A stretch of 62,000 nucleotides of DNA, from contig NC_049986.1 in NCBI RefSeq assembly GCF_000003815.2, positions 1,800,033 through 1,862,032 of the forward strand, in the 5' to 3' direction. The position numbers and the translations under genes are program-made. The notes below the pieces were generated by a model. That model had not been told where the DNA came from and made no database searches. It saw nothing but the letters and a program-made list of their open reading frames with translations. Shown in pieces: positions 1-10,777 of the stretch; the stretch's first letter is position 1; every line of letters begins with the position of its first letter. Source of the stretch: Branchiostoma floridae. Its lineage: Eukaryota; Chordata; Leptocardii; Amphioxiformes; Branchiostomatidae.

Positions 1-180
1 ATAAATTCCACATAAACATAAGTTATATATTAAAGATATATGAAAAGAAGTATAGTTTAGCAACAAAATCTTAAAATCCCATTGTTTAAACCAAAACTAC
101 TTATTTTTGTCAAAGTTGGCGCCGGCACTTTCACCCCCCCCCCCCCCAAACAGACACACACAAGCCTGGATAGGGTTAAC
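1..180 (-). mobile_element. Truncated end of GTTAACCCTATCC-TIR DNA transposon
   Basis: The segment ends at GGATAGGGTTAAC (168-180), preceded inward by a poly-C run and GGCGCCGGCACTTTC. Its reverse complement matches the left part of the copy starting at 46721, including the TTTAAACCAAAA block. The window edge cuts it. It is a non-coding, probably non-autonomous element. Confidence 0.75.
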
Positions 181-241
181 TATAGTATAGGTTACATGTA
201 AATTTTGTTTACTGTTGTTCTCCATATTTTACGGCTACTAG

Positions 242-388
242 AAATGACGGAACATATTCGACATCACCCGAAAGATGTTCAACATGGAGCGGATGACAAC
301 GGAAGCTACGCTGATGTCCGTAATATCCGGGGTTGTTTGAAGGCAAACCCTATGTACGGACAAGGGGCTCAACAACAGGCTCCGGACG
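242..388 (+). CDS. Cytoplasmic-domain exon, copy 1 (gene 1)
   Basis: This is a 147 nt exon, a multiple of three, with phase 1 at both borders. The acceptor is CTACTAG before 242 and the candidate donor is GACG/GTACGG. The peptide starts EMTEHIRHHPKDVQHG and shares the GSYADVRNIRGCLKANPMYG block with the exon at 4031, then runs into a Gln/Ala-rich tail instead of the PDTPNTPEG motif. No hydrophobic stretch is present, so it is read as intracellular, upstream of the transmembrane exon at 6250. Tyrosines in SYADV and PMYG could be phospho-sites, but that is inference. The donor is weaker than in the other copies, so this exon may be optional or decaying. The family was not recognised. Confidence 0.6.
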
Positions 389-567
389 GTACGGCGATTT
401 TCACTTGGAAGCGTTATGCTTGTTTGTTTGTTTATTTCGATCTCCATTAGACTTAACAATCACAAAATCTTTTCATCCTGAGGTCCATTTAGAATTACAA
501 AACAATCAAATATCATAAGCCAACGTAAGTCCACAAGTATAATATAAGAAGGACTGAAAGTAATAAA

Positions 568-1802
568 ATACAGTCAAACCTGCCCAAGACGACCACCCGG
601 GGGACCGGACAAAAGCGGTCGATTTGGACAGGTGGTCGCTGAGAAGAGTATCGACTCAAAACATGCCCGATGCATAGTATAAACCGTTTCCGTTGTGTTT
701 AATGGCAAATAGCAAGCAAACGCAAGCAAAGAAGTAAGTAAGCGAGTTCTTATAATGTCAAATCCAACGCGGACACGCACGCATAAACGTAGGTAATAAT
801 CATCAGTAAGCCTGGAGAATTTTAATACGGTAAATGAACAGAAATTGGACAAATTGGATCAGGACGTTCCTACCTGCGCCAGAGAAACTTAAATCAAGTC
901 AAGGAGGTTAAAAAGACAGTCTACTCGACCTACTCTAGTCTAAAAAAAGATATAACGTTACTTTTTATAAATCGGATTTCTACGTACATACCATACAATA
1001 AAGTACGTGCTGTACACTTTGCAATTCTGTGTCTACGATCGTTAGATGGACCAGTGTTATACGTATTTAGTTGGCTATACAATTTCTCTCTGGAGGACAG
1101 CAAGTCGTCAACGATATTTGTAACAAGAAGAGAACTGCTCAATATTTGTACACTAACGTTTTAGACAGTAACGGACCTTTGATGCTGTCAGTTACCATAC
1201 ACTGAACTGAACTGTTACCATACAAGCCTTTATGCGTCGCTGTGTTCTTGATCGCCGTATCTGAAATAACTACGGTGTACCTTTCGAATTCGATGCCTGC
1301 GGAGATGCCCGGTACGGCCCGATAGCGTACTTACGGGTGAATGTACAGTACAGTTGGACCATTGGTTGGACAAAAGCACTCACACAGATCTTTCTTAAAA
1401 AGGAATGAGCTACACAGACCTTTTTTAAAACGGAATGAGGCCTAGACTACATTCGTTCACTTTATAATGATAAAGATATAAAAAAAGCTATATTCGGAAT
1501 TTCGAAATTTCTTCCCAAATTACAGTAGACCGCCCCATTGACCCACCCATTGACCGCCGCCATATCTATTCTAAACATACATCGTAATGGCAGTCAAAAT
1601 CCGACGCAAATTGGCCGATTTCGGCACAAAATCGCGATAGTTATCATCAAAAATCGATGAAAAGCGGTCGTTATGGGTCCCAATTTTGGCCGGTCGTGGT
1701 CGCGTTGGCCAGGTGGTCGTTGAGAAAAGGTCGCTTAATGCTTACGTCATTGGGAAAAAAAATCGGGACCGAGAAAAAGCGGTCGAAATGGCCAGGTGAT
1801 TA
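568..1802. mobile_element. Remnant of a DNA transposon with CCTGCCCAAGACGACCACC end
   Basis: The left end at 570-660 has ACAGTCAAACCTGCCCAAG and the inward motif AAAGCGGTCGATTTGGACAGGTGGTCG. The same sub-terminal motif recurs in direct orientation at 1655-1725 and 1770-1798. An inverted copy of 570-680 lies at 26650-26763. The right boundary is not clear. The interior has no coding potential that I can recognise. Confidence 0.5.
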
Positions 1803-1810
1803 TCAGCTAT

Positions 1811-2395
1811 ATTAGAACTAGATGCAAATTTGAATACCACCAGTCCTTTCAGGGTTTGTTTGTGTTAATTCTAGTCCAAATCCAATTCACAATGCACGAT
1901 GGTAAAATTTGGCCCCAAAATTTCCAGACTTCTATTGGGGGATTTAGAACACGAATCATGTTCCATCTGACGTAATCGAACAGAACGCTGACGTGATAGA
2001 ACAGAACGGGCGTTCTATTAGAGGTCACCCGCGGTCATCCGCAGGTTGTTACAGTAAACACGCAGAAAAAAACCCTTGTTTTCCTGGGTGCCGTGCGTCA
2101 GAAGAAAAACTAACTTTTTCGCAAATATAAAACGTTATCTGGCAAGCTTAGTTTTGCTGCCGCCAAGTTTGGAACATGTGACATGTAACAAAGCTGCTGG
2201 CGTCATTATTGGTGACCTTGAATATCACAACAAATGTTTACGGCGGTATCAATTACCCCATGTCCCTATCAGTGCGACTCGACATACGGCCAAACATGGT
2301 ATTTAAATCGCTTACAAAACGCGTGCAAAACAACTCTTTTCAGACTTATATTGTCGACAACTAATATCTCCAGCTTTGTGTCTTAGGGATTTTTG
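1811..2395. other. Unassigned intergenic/intronic sequence
   Basis: There is no convincing gene here. A short + strand reading frame at about 2150-2306 contains a Cys/His pattern (LEYHNKCLRRYQ) that looks protein-like, but it lacks splice borders and is probably an old transposon or pseudogene fragment. Confidence 0.3.
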
Positions 2396-2665
2396 NNNNN
2401 NNNNNNNNNNNNNNNNNNNNNNNNNNNNNNNNNNNNNNNNNNNNNNNNNNNNNNNNNNNNNNNNNNNNNNNNNNNNNNNNNNNNNNNNNNNNNNNNNNNN
2501 NNNNNNNNNNNNNNNNNNNNNNNNNNNNNNNNNNNNNNNNNNNNNNNNNNNNNNNNNNNNNNNNNNNNNNNNNNNNNNNNNNNNNNNNNNNNNNNNNNNN
2601 NNNNNNNNNNNNNNNNNNNNNNNNNNNNNNNNNNNNNNNNNNNNNNNNNNNNNNNNNNNNNNNNN
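2396..2665. other. Assembly gap (270 N)
   Basis: This is a run of N. All reading frames drawn across it are artefacts. Confidence 0.99.
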
Positions 2666-3170
2666 CTGTGCAGCACACGTACACGGGCAGATTTGACGTG
2701 TACACATTGCCAGATTTCATTTAATCTCGACGAGACACGTGCGAGAGGTTGCTTTTCTAACTATCACGATCTTGTAGAAGATGTTTCAGTCACCGTCAGC
2801 CCTCCGCGGGGACCACGCGGGAGCTCCGGTAACCCGATACTCTACGTTCGAATGGAAACTTTTGGGCCAAATTTGACCATCGTGATGTGTGTTTTGAAAA
2901 TAGGGCTTGGTGCATTTATACAAGATGGCCCTAGTCATTGCTGCAGTTTTTGGCTTAGGTAGTCTAAAACCACCACTCATCGCAAGACGAGTGCTGTGCT
3001 CATGTGTGCTACTAATGTTTTCTAATCTGTCTTACATAGCTCTATGTTCCTTAGCTACTTATAGTTTGTTAAACATAAAAGTGTATCAGTGTACAGCCTT
3101 TCTTTAACTGTGGTCATTGTAGCTTACTATGCATATAATTCAGGGTTTTCATTATAGTGTGCATTTAGAA
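2666..3170. other. Unassigned sequence
   Basis: I see no gene, repeat or RNA feature here beyond ordinary AT-rich DNA. Confidence 0.3.
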
Positions 3171-3177
3171 CAAGACT

Positions 3178-3812
3178 GGCTGACGTATTTTGCAGAATTT
3201 GTAGCTTGTTCAAGGATGTATGTGGGCTAGCAGATAACAAGCAAGCACAATAATCCAGATTGGTTAACACTAGTGCCTCGGTCACGGCCTTTAGCGGTCC
3301 ATCAAAAAGCAGATATCAAGACCTCTTAAGCATTGATACTGCACCAGTCATCTTATTCAGGACTTTGTCTGCTAGCCTGATTAAATCTCGCTTATAGCAG
3401 CCCGCCAAACATACGCCAGATAGAGCCCTGGACAGCGGAGTTTGTGTTACACAGACTATTTGTCTGCTTGCTGTGCCCATGTTAAGTACTGGTCTATCAT
3501 AAAACCAAGTATTGTTGCTTGAGTTACCTGTTCTATCATTTTAAGTCTGTAAAATTTTAATTTGTATGTCTGGATTGGTCTTTAATTTGTGGCGACTTCC
3601 ATTCACAATTGACTTAGTTTTCTTCACATCTAATTCTAGTTTATTTACTTGCACACAGTACCAAATATGGTTAAGTTCGGCCTGAAGTGTGTTTTGGATT
3701 GTTAAAACATCTGGGCCAGAAGCAGAAGGAGTAGAGTCATCAGCATACATCTCAATATTACAGTGTTTAATAGCAGTGAGTAGGTCATTCGTGTAAATGC
3801 AAAAAAAGTAAC
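3178..3812 (-). mobile_element. Non-LTR retrotransposon remnant (reverse transcriptase)
   Basis: On the - strand the sequence reads YTNDLLTAIKHCNIEMYADD, which is the RT palm region ending in the YADD catalytic motif. It is followed by a spacer and VNKLELDVKKTKSIVNG, the usual Asn-Lys-Thr-Lys segment of LINE reverse transcriptases. Reading continues with several stops down to about 3180 (TQATILGFMIDQYLTW resembles the LGxxID motif). Both ends are truncated and the frame is broken, so it is a dead copy. The clade is not resolved. Confidence 0.75.
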
Positions 3813-4030
3813 TTGTAAGTCATCAGTTCACTCTTGTTTGTGTTCTATGGTTTTCACGAGTGAAAACTACTTTAAAGTGTGATTTACTTTTCCGTGTTTT
3901 ACTTTGGTTAAGATTCATGTTCCCGTCCTTTTGCCACTTTTCATGATGTGTTTGTAATTTTTGTATGCTCTTTGAGAAGACAATGATCTTGGTTACTGTT
4001 GTTCCCCATGTATTTTTTTGCGGCAACTAG

Positions 4031-4243
4031 AAATGACCAAACCTATTGGGAAACTTCAAGATCACCCAAAAGAAATTCATCAACATGGAGCGGATGACAC
4101 CGGAAGTTACGCTGATGTCCGTAATATCCGGGGTTGTTTGAAGGCAAACCCTATGTACGGGGCTCAAAATGAAGAGTTGTACATGTGTCCCGATACTCCC
4201 AACACACCGGAGGGTGCCGAGACACCGCGTGTAAGCTACAGAG
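4031..4243 (+). CDS. Cytoplasmic-domain exon, copy 2 (gene 1)
   Basis: This 213 nt exon is phase 1 on both sides, with acceptor GCAACTAG and donor AGAG/GTACGT. The 71 codons give EMTKPIGKLQDHPKEIHQHG, the shared GSYADV...NPMYG block, then NEELYMCPDTPNTPEG and a basic SYR end that splices toward the transmembrane exon. There is no Cys pairing and no hydrophobic segment, which suits an intracellular tail. Tyrosines in SYADV, PMYG and ELYMCP and the Thr-Pro pairs are candidate signalling sites by inference only. Symmetric phases mean each copy can be included or skipped without breaking the frame. The family was not recognised. Confidence 0.75.
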
Positions 4244-4727
4244 GTACGTCCGAGTATAAGTCCAGCGGTATAGCTTTAAAATGATTGTGCAGATTTTGTC
4301 CAACAACACCAAATATTTGCCTCCTTTACCAGCTTTTCTGTGGGCATTGGCGTAAAAAGTTATTTGTGGGGGGTGGGTGCTTTTAGGGGCTTTGACGGGG
4401 AGCTGTGTACCAGAATTGTCTTTATAATTCATCTTAATTGGCTCGGCTAGTCGCATTTTTTGGGTTCCTGACAGTATTAGTCGTATTTAACGATAAAATA
4501 GTTTTAATGTGATTTATTCTATGCAAAAATGCCCAAGTTTGTGCTTTATTATGGTTTTCAGGTGGGGAAATTACTTTGAAATGTGATTTTCTTTTACCTG
4601 AGTTTACTCTCACTGGTTTGGATTCATGTTCCCGTCTTTTTGCCACATTTCATTGTGTGTTTGTATGTGCTCGTTGAGAAGGTTATGATCTTGATTACTG
4701 TGACCTCCATGTTTTTGCTACTTCTAG

Positions 4728-4958
4728 AAGTGACAGAACGCGACGCAAATCAGCCGGCAGTAATGTTGGGGTCTGGGTTGACACGGCCCGCGCCCCCGCT
4801 ACCACCGCCTCGCAATCTTGCGCCAGGAGAGCAGGTAACGGTGTCTGGGCCAGAGCAAAATGAAGAGTTGCACATGTGTCCCGATACTCCCAACACACCG
4901 GAGGGTACCGACGACCGCGGAGATGACGATGCCGGGACACCACGTGTAAGCTACAGAG
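4728..4958 (+). CDS. Cytoplasmic-domain exon, copy 3 (gene 1)
   Basis: This 231 nt exon is phase 1 on both sides, with acceptor ACTTCTAG and a strong donor AGAG/GTAAGT. Its first half differs from copy 2: it is Pro-rich (RPAPPLPPPRNLAPGEQV, which resembles SH3/WW-type ligand runs) and lacks the SYADV block. The second half returns to NEELHMCPDTPNTPEG with Tyr replaced by His, then an acidic insert (DDRGDDDAG) and PRVSYR. The copies thus differ in tyrosine and polyproline content, so alternative inclusion would change the intracellular tail. Confidence 0.75.
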
Positions 4959-6249
4959 GTAAGTCCGAATATAAGTCCAGCGGTATAGCTAAGAAATGTC
5001 AAAAATATTTTTCACCGGCTAAGAAAATGTTTTGGCAATGGCTTTCCCGGGAATAACTCAAGAAAGGTTGAAGGATCATCATTATATTTTGAAGATCGAA
5101 TTGTATTGCTTCATAGATGCCTTTTATAATAAAATGATAATAATAATCTTCAAACCAGGGGCTTATTTGCATATCTCATGAATACAGTTTATAAATCCAC
5201 AGCATTTCATAATAGGATACTCAAACATATGGCATATGTACCTGAAAAAGAGAGAAATAGTAGCAGAGCTATGTAGTATATATATCCAATTGGCGAAAAT
5301 TCCCGGAACTCAAAGCAATTCGTTCGCGCTTGCGCAGTTGAATCATACCTTTGGAGCGAAATAACTTGGGAAGGGGTTGACGGATCGTCGTGATTTTTGA
5401 TATGTAGATTTAGACAATATTGTGTAGGTAGCTTTGACAGAGATGTACATCCTCAAGTGCAAAATATGCAAACTGGCACTATTAATTTGCATTATTTAAG
5501 AGGGAAATCTATATTTGTAGTGTTTTTCGTTATAGGAATCAAATATCTCTAATATATGTCGTTTGTGGCTGGTGGAACAAACTAATGCTAATTTGCATAA
5601 TTGATCTGAAAGTGTTAAAATTCTTCTAACTGATAGATTATAGGACAATCAACATTGGGACCGGCTTAAGGTGAACATAACCAAGCATAGATGAAGTAAA
5701 TGTGAAAGTAATGTATATAATCAGACAATTTCATGGATATATGAGGTCTCTGAACTCTTGTTGTTCATCGCGTAAAATAAGCTCTATGTATACAGCAAGA
5801 TCAATAGATAGAACAAAAAAAAAACATTTATACTTATAAACAACAAAACCGTGGCAATGGCAATAGTTTTATGTGCCACATGTATACACTTATTCTAACT
5901 TGGAACCAAGCCTAATACAGCGGCCTGCACTTCTAACTTGGTTGTAAACTGTCTCTCTCTTATTCGATATGCTAATGGAGAATTCAGAGTATCATCATAG
6001 AAGTTTGTTTTTGTTTCGAAGCAGTTTCGAAGTTTGACATTCCATTGTTTGATTACTCTAATCCACCATATAATCATGCTCGCTCACTCAATCATTCATT
6101 TACTTACTCGCTTAATCAATCAGCTCTGTGTGATCACAAATTTCAATATCTGAGTATTAGCTCTTTGTTCATTTATTCCATAAAAGAGTTATGATATCAC
6201 AGCAACATTTTATAAAGAAATTTATGATTTTGTACTTATCAAATCTTAG
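4959..6249. other. Intron before the transmembrane exon
   Basis: This intron is AT-rich. Two short blocks, near 5045-5090 (ATAACTCAAGAAAGGTTGAAGG) and 5360-5400, resemble each other weakly. No other coding or mobile feature was recognised. Confidence 0.4.
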
Positions 6250-6356
6250 ATCGTGCCATGGGAATGTGGAACAAGATGAAATCTAGCAAAGTCTGTCGGC
6301 TTCTGATGGGGTGCGGCTTTGTAATAGGAACAGTTGCCCTCGTTATATGCCTGACA
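6250..6356 (+). CDS. Transmembrane exon (gene 1)
   Basis: This 107 nt exon enters in phase 1, matching the donors of all three cytoplasmic exons, and leaves in phase 0. It encodes a basic stretch (NKMKSSKVCR) followed by a hydrophobic helix LLMGCGFVIGTVALVICLT. Positive charges N-terminal to the helix, no signal peptide and the EGF modules downstream predict a type II membrane protein with its N-terminus inside. The acceptor is AAATCTTAG and the donor ACA/GTAAGT. A second identical donor 27 nt downstream is annotated separately. Confidence 0.8.
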
Positions 6357-6390
6357 GTAAGTCACATAGTCTTGGTCCTAACCGTAAGTC
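6357..6390 (+). promoter_or_regulatory. Tandem in-frame 5' splice sites
   Basis: GTAAGTCACATAGTC occurs at 6357 and again at 6384, exactly 27 nt apart. Use of the second site would add nine in-frame residues, VSHIVLVLT, and lengthen the hydrophobic helix. Both sites match the donor consensus equally well. Confidence 0.6.
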
Positions 6391-6413
6391 ACATAGTCCG
6401 TAAATCTGTATAA

Positions 6414-6711
6414 ATGAACCCTATCCAAACTGGGACTTTTTGGCATTCCTGGCCTGGGGGGGGGGGGGGGGGGTGGTGGTCATTCGCAATATCTTCCCTC
6501 GTAGTTTCAAAACAGCTTACTGTACGATCACCAAATGTGTAGGGGTGATATGCTGATAGCTCCTTAGATTCTATGCCATTATGACTTAATATGACGTAAT
6601 CATGTCGTCATTAATTGCTTTTTGGGGCTAAAACTTACTATTAACTTACTATAATAAACTTACTCTAGATTTTGTAAATTGTTGCAAAAAATATTCTAGG
6701 ATAGGGTTAAC
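6414..6711 (-). mobile_element. Internally deleted GTTAACCCTATCC-TIR element
   Basis: It is bounded by GAACCCTATCC (6416) and GGATAGGGTTAAC (6699-6711). The segment 6427-6560 is the reverse complement of the right end of the copies at 12430 and 46721 (TTACTGTACGATCACCAAAT is shared). It contains a run of about 18 G. It lies in the intron between the transmembrane and stalk exons. Confidence 0.8.
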
Positions 6712-7009
6712 TTCAGTGTTGTGTATAAAGTATTTGCATTTTTAAATTATGTATTCTAACAAGTTAAACAAATGAACTTCCATGCTAGTATGACTGACGA
6801 TGTTTATGATAAAACTGAATATTCAATTTGATATGAATTTCTAAACGGGTCGGGGAAATAGCACAGTCCTGGCTGCAGAAGAAAAAATGCAATCGAGTGT
6901 TGTTAGCTCGTGGGAAAAGCGGTCTGAAGTTTTCTGTATGCACAACATTTTCCCCACAATTTCGCCTGGACGGAAGTAGGTTTCTAAAATTAAGCATCCA
7001 TTTCAACAG

Positions 7010-7217
7010 GAGACACATGTTTCCAAGAATCGCTTGTTGATCAGGGACAGGCTACAAAAGTCTGCTGCTCCTTGGGACACAACATTCTACAAGGTTAACC
7101 GCACGAACCTTGCCTATCTGACTCCACAACCGGGATTGAAATGGACAGGGTCATCCTCAAGTGCTGTTACTAACAGCGAGACAGTACCAACAACCATCAT
7201 TACTATGTCAACCAAAG
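7010..7217 (+). CDS. Extracellular stalk exon (gene 1)
   Basis: This 208 nt exon enters in phase 0, joining the phase 0 donor of the transmembrane exon, and leaves in phase 1, joining the EGF exon at 10647. It encodes ETHVSKNRLLIRDRLQKSAA..., one NxT sequon (NRT), and a Ser/Thr-rich end (SSSSAVTNSETVPTT, IITMSTK) typical of a membrane-proximal stalk that may carry O-glycans. There are no cysteines. The acceptor is TTTCAACAG and the donor AAAG/GTCAGT. Confidence 0.75.
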
Positions 7218-7420
7218 GTCAGTTATGTGCATTGATAGCATGATAAAGCGGAAAAATGTGCACACAATTGTTTGTATGAATGTGTGTACGTGCATAGCCC
7301 AGGAACTGGCCAATTACGAGGGGACAAGAGGTGAGTACAAGACGTTGATGCGCCACGGCTCCCGTCACACAAATGCTACATATATAAAAAAAAATTGCAG
7401 GTATTACGTTAATTACCACA

Positions 7421-7541
7421 CTTTCTCCCCGAAATATACAATAAAGAACACAAATAACGTTCAGAATCTTCTAAGTTTTGGCAATACCTAGATAGAATCT
7501 TTAATTCGGATACAGCCATCTTAAATTCCCTTTTCTATAAT
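7421..7541 (+). repeat. Intron block duplicated at 49584-49704
   Basis: The block runs from CTCCCCGAAATATACAATAA through TTCAGAATCTTCT to the TTCCCTTTTCTATAA region. The same order is seen at 49584-49704. It is the upstream part of the duplicated EGF-exon segment (see 10778). In this copy the 482 bp MITE follows immediately. Confidence 0.85.
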
Positions 7542-8023
7542 AAGGTCTCATTCCGGACTTTTGCTGTCTCATTTAAAACAACGTATTATTATGCAACTTT
7601 AATGGGCGAAAATCCAATAAAGAAATAGTTCTGATGGAGATGTTTTAATTTCTATTACAAGAGCACTTATCCAGTAATCAATAAAAAAATACCCTCAAAA
7701 TCTGACCGGTGGATCGATTTTTATGATATCTATAACTGCACAGAAATACTACCCAGAAAGTGGGGCTTTCCTTCAGTGACCCGCTTACCGCATTATTCAG
7801 GACAAACAAACGTACACGTCCGAGAATCGCCCGAATGCCGAAACTTTTCCACCCGATCCTGTAAGAAATACACAACCTTTCATCTCAAATCCTTCGATAT
7901 GACATGGGAGCGATAAAAGGCAATTTATCATGTACATAAACACACGATTTTGGGGCCCCATTCATATTTCGGAGGGAATACGTTTGAGTGTCCACCGGCG
8001 GAGTAATACCGGAACGAGACCTT
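7542..8023. mobile_element. 482 bp TIR element, copy 1
   Basis: The termini are AAGGTCTCATTCCGG and GGAACGAGACCTT, a ~15 bp inverted repeat. It is nearly identical along its whole length to 9695-10176. It has no transposase and is a MITE-type non-autonomous element. A clear target duplication was not identified. Confidence 0.85.
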
Positions 8024-9694
8024 AATTCCATCGATTATTAAGATGTCTTGGCAAACAAAAGAATACTTGTCCCCCAATAATCTCTGAAAATATTTCCGTC
8101 TCAAGTCAAACCGTTACCTAGCAACGCCTCAAGAAACGTCGCCCACATCTTGCCGCATATAAGAAGCGCCCCCTACCCTACTCTAGTAAAAGTACAAATT
8201 TTTTAAAAGAACTTTAATTGCTATTTTGACGTGTCGGAGCAGCAATTAAAAGTGCTCGCTTTACACTATGGGTTAGAATGATATGCTCTGTCCATCTGGT
8301 TTTCATCTAAACCGGAAGAGAATGCAAGAAATGACTAAACCACGTGTGTATGCTGCTGGAAGAAAGGGGGAGTAACTGTAAGGGCATTTAGATAAAAATC
8401 GAATCGGAATTAGCCCCCAAAACCAAAGACATTCACATATCACGAACAGCTGTAAAGCCAAGCCTCTACAATAGCCAAAGTAGCTACCCGCGTTTAGAAA
8501 AGAAAGAGAAATGCTGCTGATAGTCCAGGTAGCGCGCTGTAGAAGTCAGTCTAAAGAAGGGATGGGCAATGTCTTACTGAGATAGCGCGGTGTTCAACTT
8601 ATAAATTCGCGATCAGGTTGGCCCAAAAGTAGCTTTTCCACCTTGGCGAGTAGGAGAACGGTAAATGAAATCACATTGACACCAAATTGTAGCACTCACA
8701 AAGGAAGGTGAGCTTAAGGGACGGGACCTATCACAGAACAAAATAAGAACTTTTACAAGGAGAGTTAGAATACTGCCCAGGTATCAATTTTTCATCACAT
8801 CTGGCTAGAAATTCACTGAAATATTACTATTTTGCGATCCGGATGTCCGAGTGTAGAAATTCACGTCATGTAGACTTCGTTTGGGGTTTTATCCTTTCTT
8901 TTTCATAAAGGAGGGGGGGGGGGGGTGAGGTGCATAGTAGCGCGGATTCGTGTCCCTGTCTGGTGGCCATGCTTAGTCTAAGTGTGGGTGGGTTTGCGGG
9001 GGGGGGGGGATAAAGAGAAGCAACAACACAGGTTTCGGTCAGTAAAATCGAAGTACGGGATACATATCGTTTAGTTGTATAGTCAGTTTAACCTACTTTC
9101 AAGCATACGATTTTGGGAGAAGCAGAATAACAGAATACAACAAGAGTTAATATCGTGCTTGACACAGCATAGCGCGTCGTTTTGTCTTGTATAGGACGCT
9201 GTCCCTGACACTAGAACACAGACAGTACTCATTTTTCTTTGTTTTGCTGTTCTGGGGGTCATTGAAAGAGACACAACTTCGGCCTGATATCTAATATCTG
9301 TATTTGACGCTTACACACGTGGTCCGCGAAAATAGGTTTACAATATAAGGGGTATTTCTATAGATTCTGTGCGTATGTGCTTGTCGGGAAATGGTTTATA
9401 GACGCCTTACACGATCCAGATAGCTTTTCAATATGTCTCCATCTTACTAATGCACTTTTTCTGGCATTTCCGTAACTCTAGATGATTGCAAATCCTTCTA
9501 ATACAGGTAAAATAAAAATAAGAAGTATATCAACCCCACGAAATATGGTCTCGTCCGTCACCATGGCAACGGATAGAGTTACGCAATGTAACGATCCTTC
9601 AAAAATCGTAGATTAAATCCTGGGTAAAAATTGTTTTGAAATTTTTGCCCTAGCTCAAATCGTTGATTGTTAAGGAATATTTTTCATTTTTATT
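8024..9694. other. Intron sequence between two MITE copies
   Basis: No coding exon was recognised. Two poly-G runs occur near 8910-8925 and 8999-9010. Nothing else stands out. Confidence 0.35.
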
Positions 9695-10176
9695 AAGGTC
9701 TCATTCCGGACTTTTGCTGTCTCATTTAAAACAACGTATTATTATGCAACTTTAATGGGCGAAAATCCAATAAAGAAATAGTTCTGCTGGAGATGTTTTA
9801 ATTTCTATTACAAGAGCACTTATCCAGTAATCAATCAAAAAAATACCCTCAAAATCTGACCGGTGGATCGATTTTTATAATATCTATAACTGCACAGAAA
9901 TACTACCCAGAAAGTGGGGCTTTCCTTCAGTGACCCGCTTACCGCATTACTCAGGACAAACAAACGTACACGTCCGAGAATCGCCCGAATGCCGAAACGT
10001 TTCCACCCGATCCTGTCAGAAATACACAACCTTTCATCTCAAATCCTTCGATATGACATGGGAGCGATAAAAGGCAATTTATCATGTACATAAACACACG
10101 ATTTTGGGGCCCCATTCATATTTCGGAGGGAATACGTTTGAGTGTCCACCGGCGGAGTAATACCGGAACGAGACCA
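9695..10176. mobile_element. 482 bp TIR element, copy 2
   Basis: It has the same termini and interior as 7542-8023, with only scattered differences (for example GTATTACTCAGG versus GCATTATTCAGG). The right end abuts the 411 bp MITE beginning at 10178. The near identity implies recent mobility or gene conversion. Confidence 0.85.
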
Positions 10177-10177
10177 T

Positions 10178-10588
10178 AAGGCCACGCTGACTTAATTTTA
10201 TGGATGACAGCCGAGCGCGTTCATCTTTGCCCTGTTCCCATATGAAAACAGTGGCCACATGTCCCATCAAAGCATTCCTGGCCAATGATTGACAGAGGAT
10301 CTGATCTCCAGGGGACACATGGTCAGCCTACATCGCAGGGTCAGAGCCAAATTGTACGTGTTCCCCTCTTCAAGAAGACTTATAATAAATCGATTATTGA
10401 AGTGGGAACGGATGTGTCTTACAGGTTTACTAAAGGTAAACGCAAGGCAAGGGCATAGGAAAGAATTAAATGGATGTTAAGTCCTGTGGTATAGCAGCAT
10501 TTTTTGAAGGGGTTTCTCTTTTTTCGCCCTCGCGCATTTGTTTGGGCATCCGGAGGGTGTCATCCATAAGATTAAGTCAGTGTGACCT
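10178..10588. mobile_element. 411 bp MITE with AGGYCACRCTGACTTAAT TIR
   Basis: The left end AAGGCCACGCTGACTTAATT and the reverse complement of the right end (AGGTCACACTGACTTAATC) match over about 30 bp, continuing into TTATGGATGACA. There is no coding capacity. A lone end of this family remains at 49705-49720. Confidence 0.8.
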
Positions 10589-10646
10589 AATGTTAGCTGT
10601 TAGATCATTATCACATTTTGATACCACGAGCCGGTTCAACCACTAG

Positions 10647-10763
10647 TTGACGACATCAATGAGTGTTACGGGAAACCATGTCAACACGGAAGTTGTGTGA
10701 ACCAAGATGGCGAATACAACTGTATCTGCTCACCTGGATGGACTGGACAGAACTGTCAGCATG
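10647..10763 (+). CDS. EGF-like exon 1, calcium-binding type (gene 1)
   Basis: This 117 nt exon is phase 1 on both sides, with acceptor CAACCACTAG and donor CATG/GTGAGG. It encodes DDINECYGKPCQHGSC followed by VNQDGEYNCICSPGWTG and QNCQH. All six cysteines of an EGF module are present, with the DINEC start and the N...DGEY pattern of calcium-binding EGF domains. Phase 1-1 borders are the classic arrangement for shuffled EGF exons. It follows the stalk exon with matching phase and is extracellular in the predicted topology. Such modules usually mediate protein-protein contacts; the partner is unknown. Confidence 0.88.
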
Positions 10764-10777
10764 GTGAGGTGTTCCTG

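Larger units (their letters stand above)
3830..4995 (+). repeat. ~700 bp tandem duplication carrying the cytoplasmic exon
   Basis: The blocks 3830-4285 and 4530-4995 align through the upstream intron (GATTCATGTTCCCGTC, TTGAGAAG), the exon, and beyond the donor (AGTCCAGCGGTATAGCT). The intron just upstream of the exon at 242 also matches (TTTACTGTTGTTC). The exon copies therefore arose by DNA-level duplication that included intron sequence. Confidence 0.85.
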
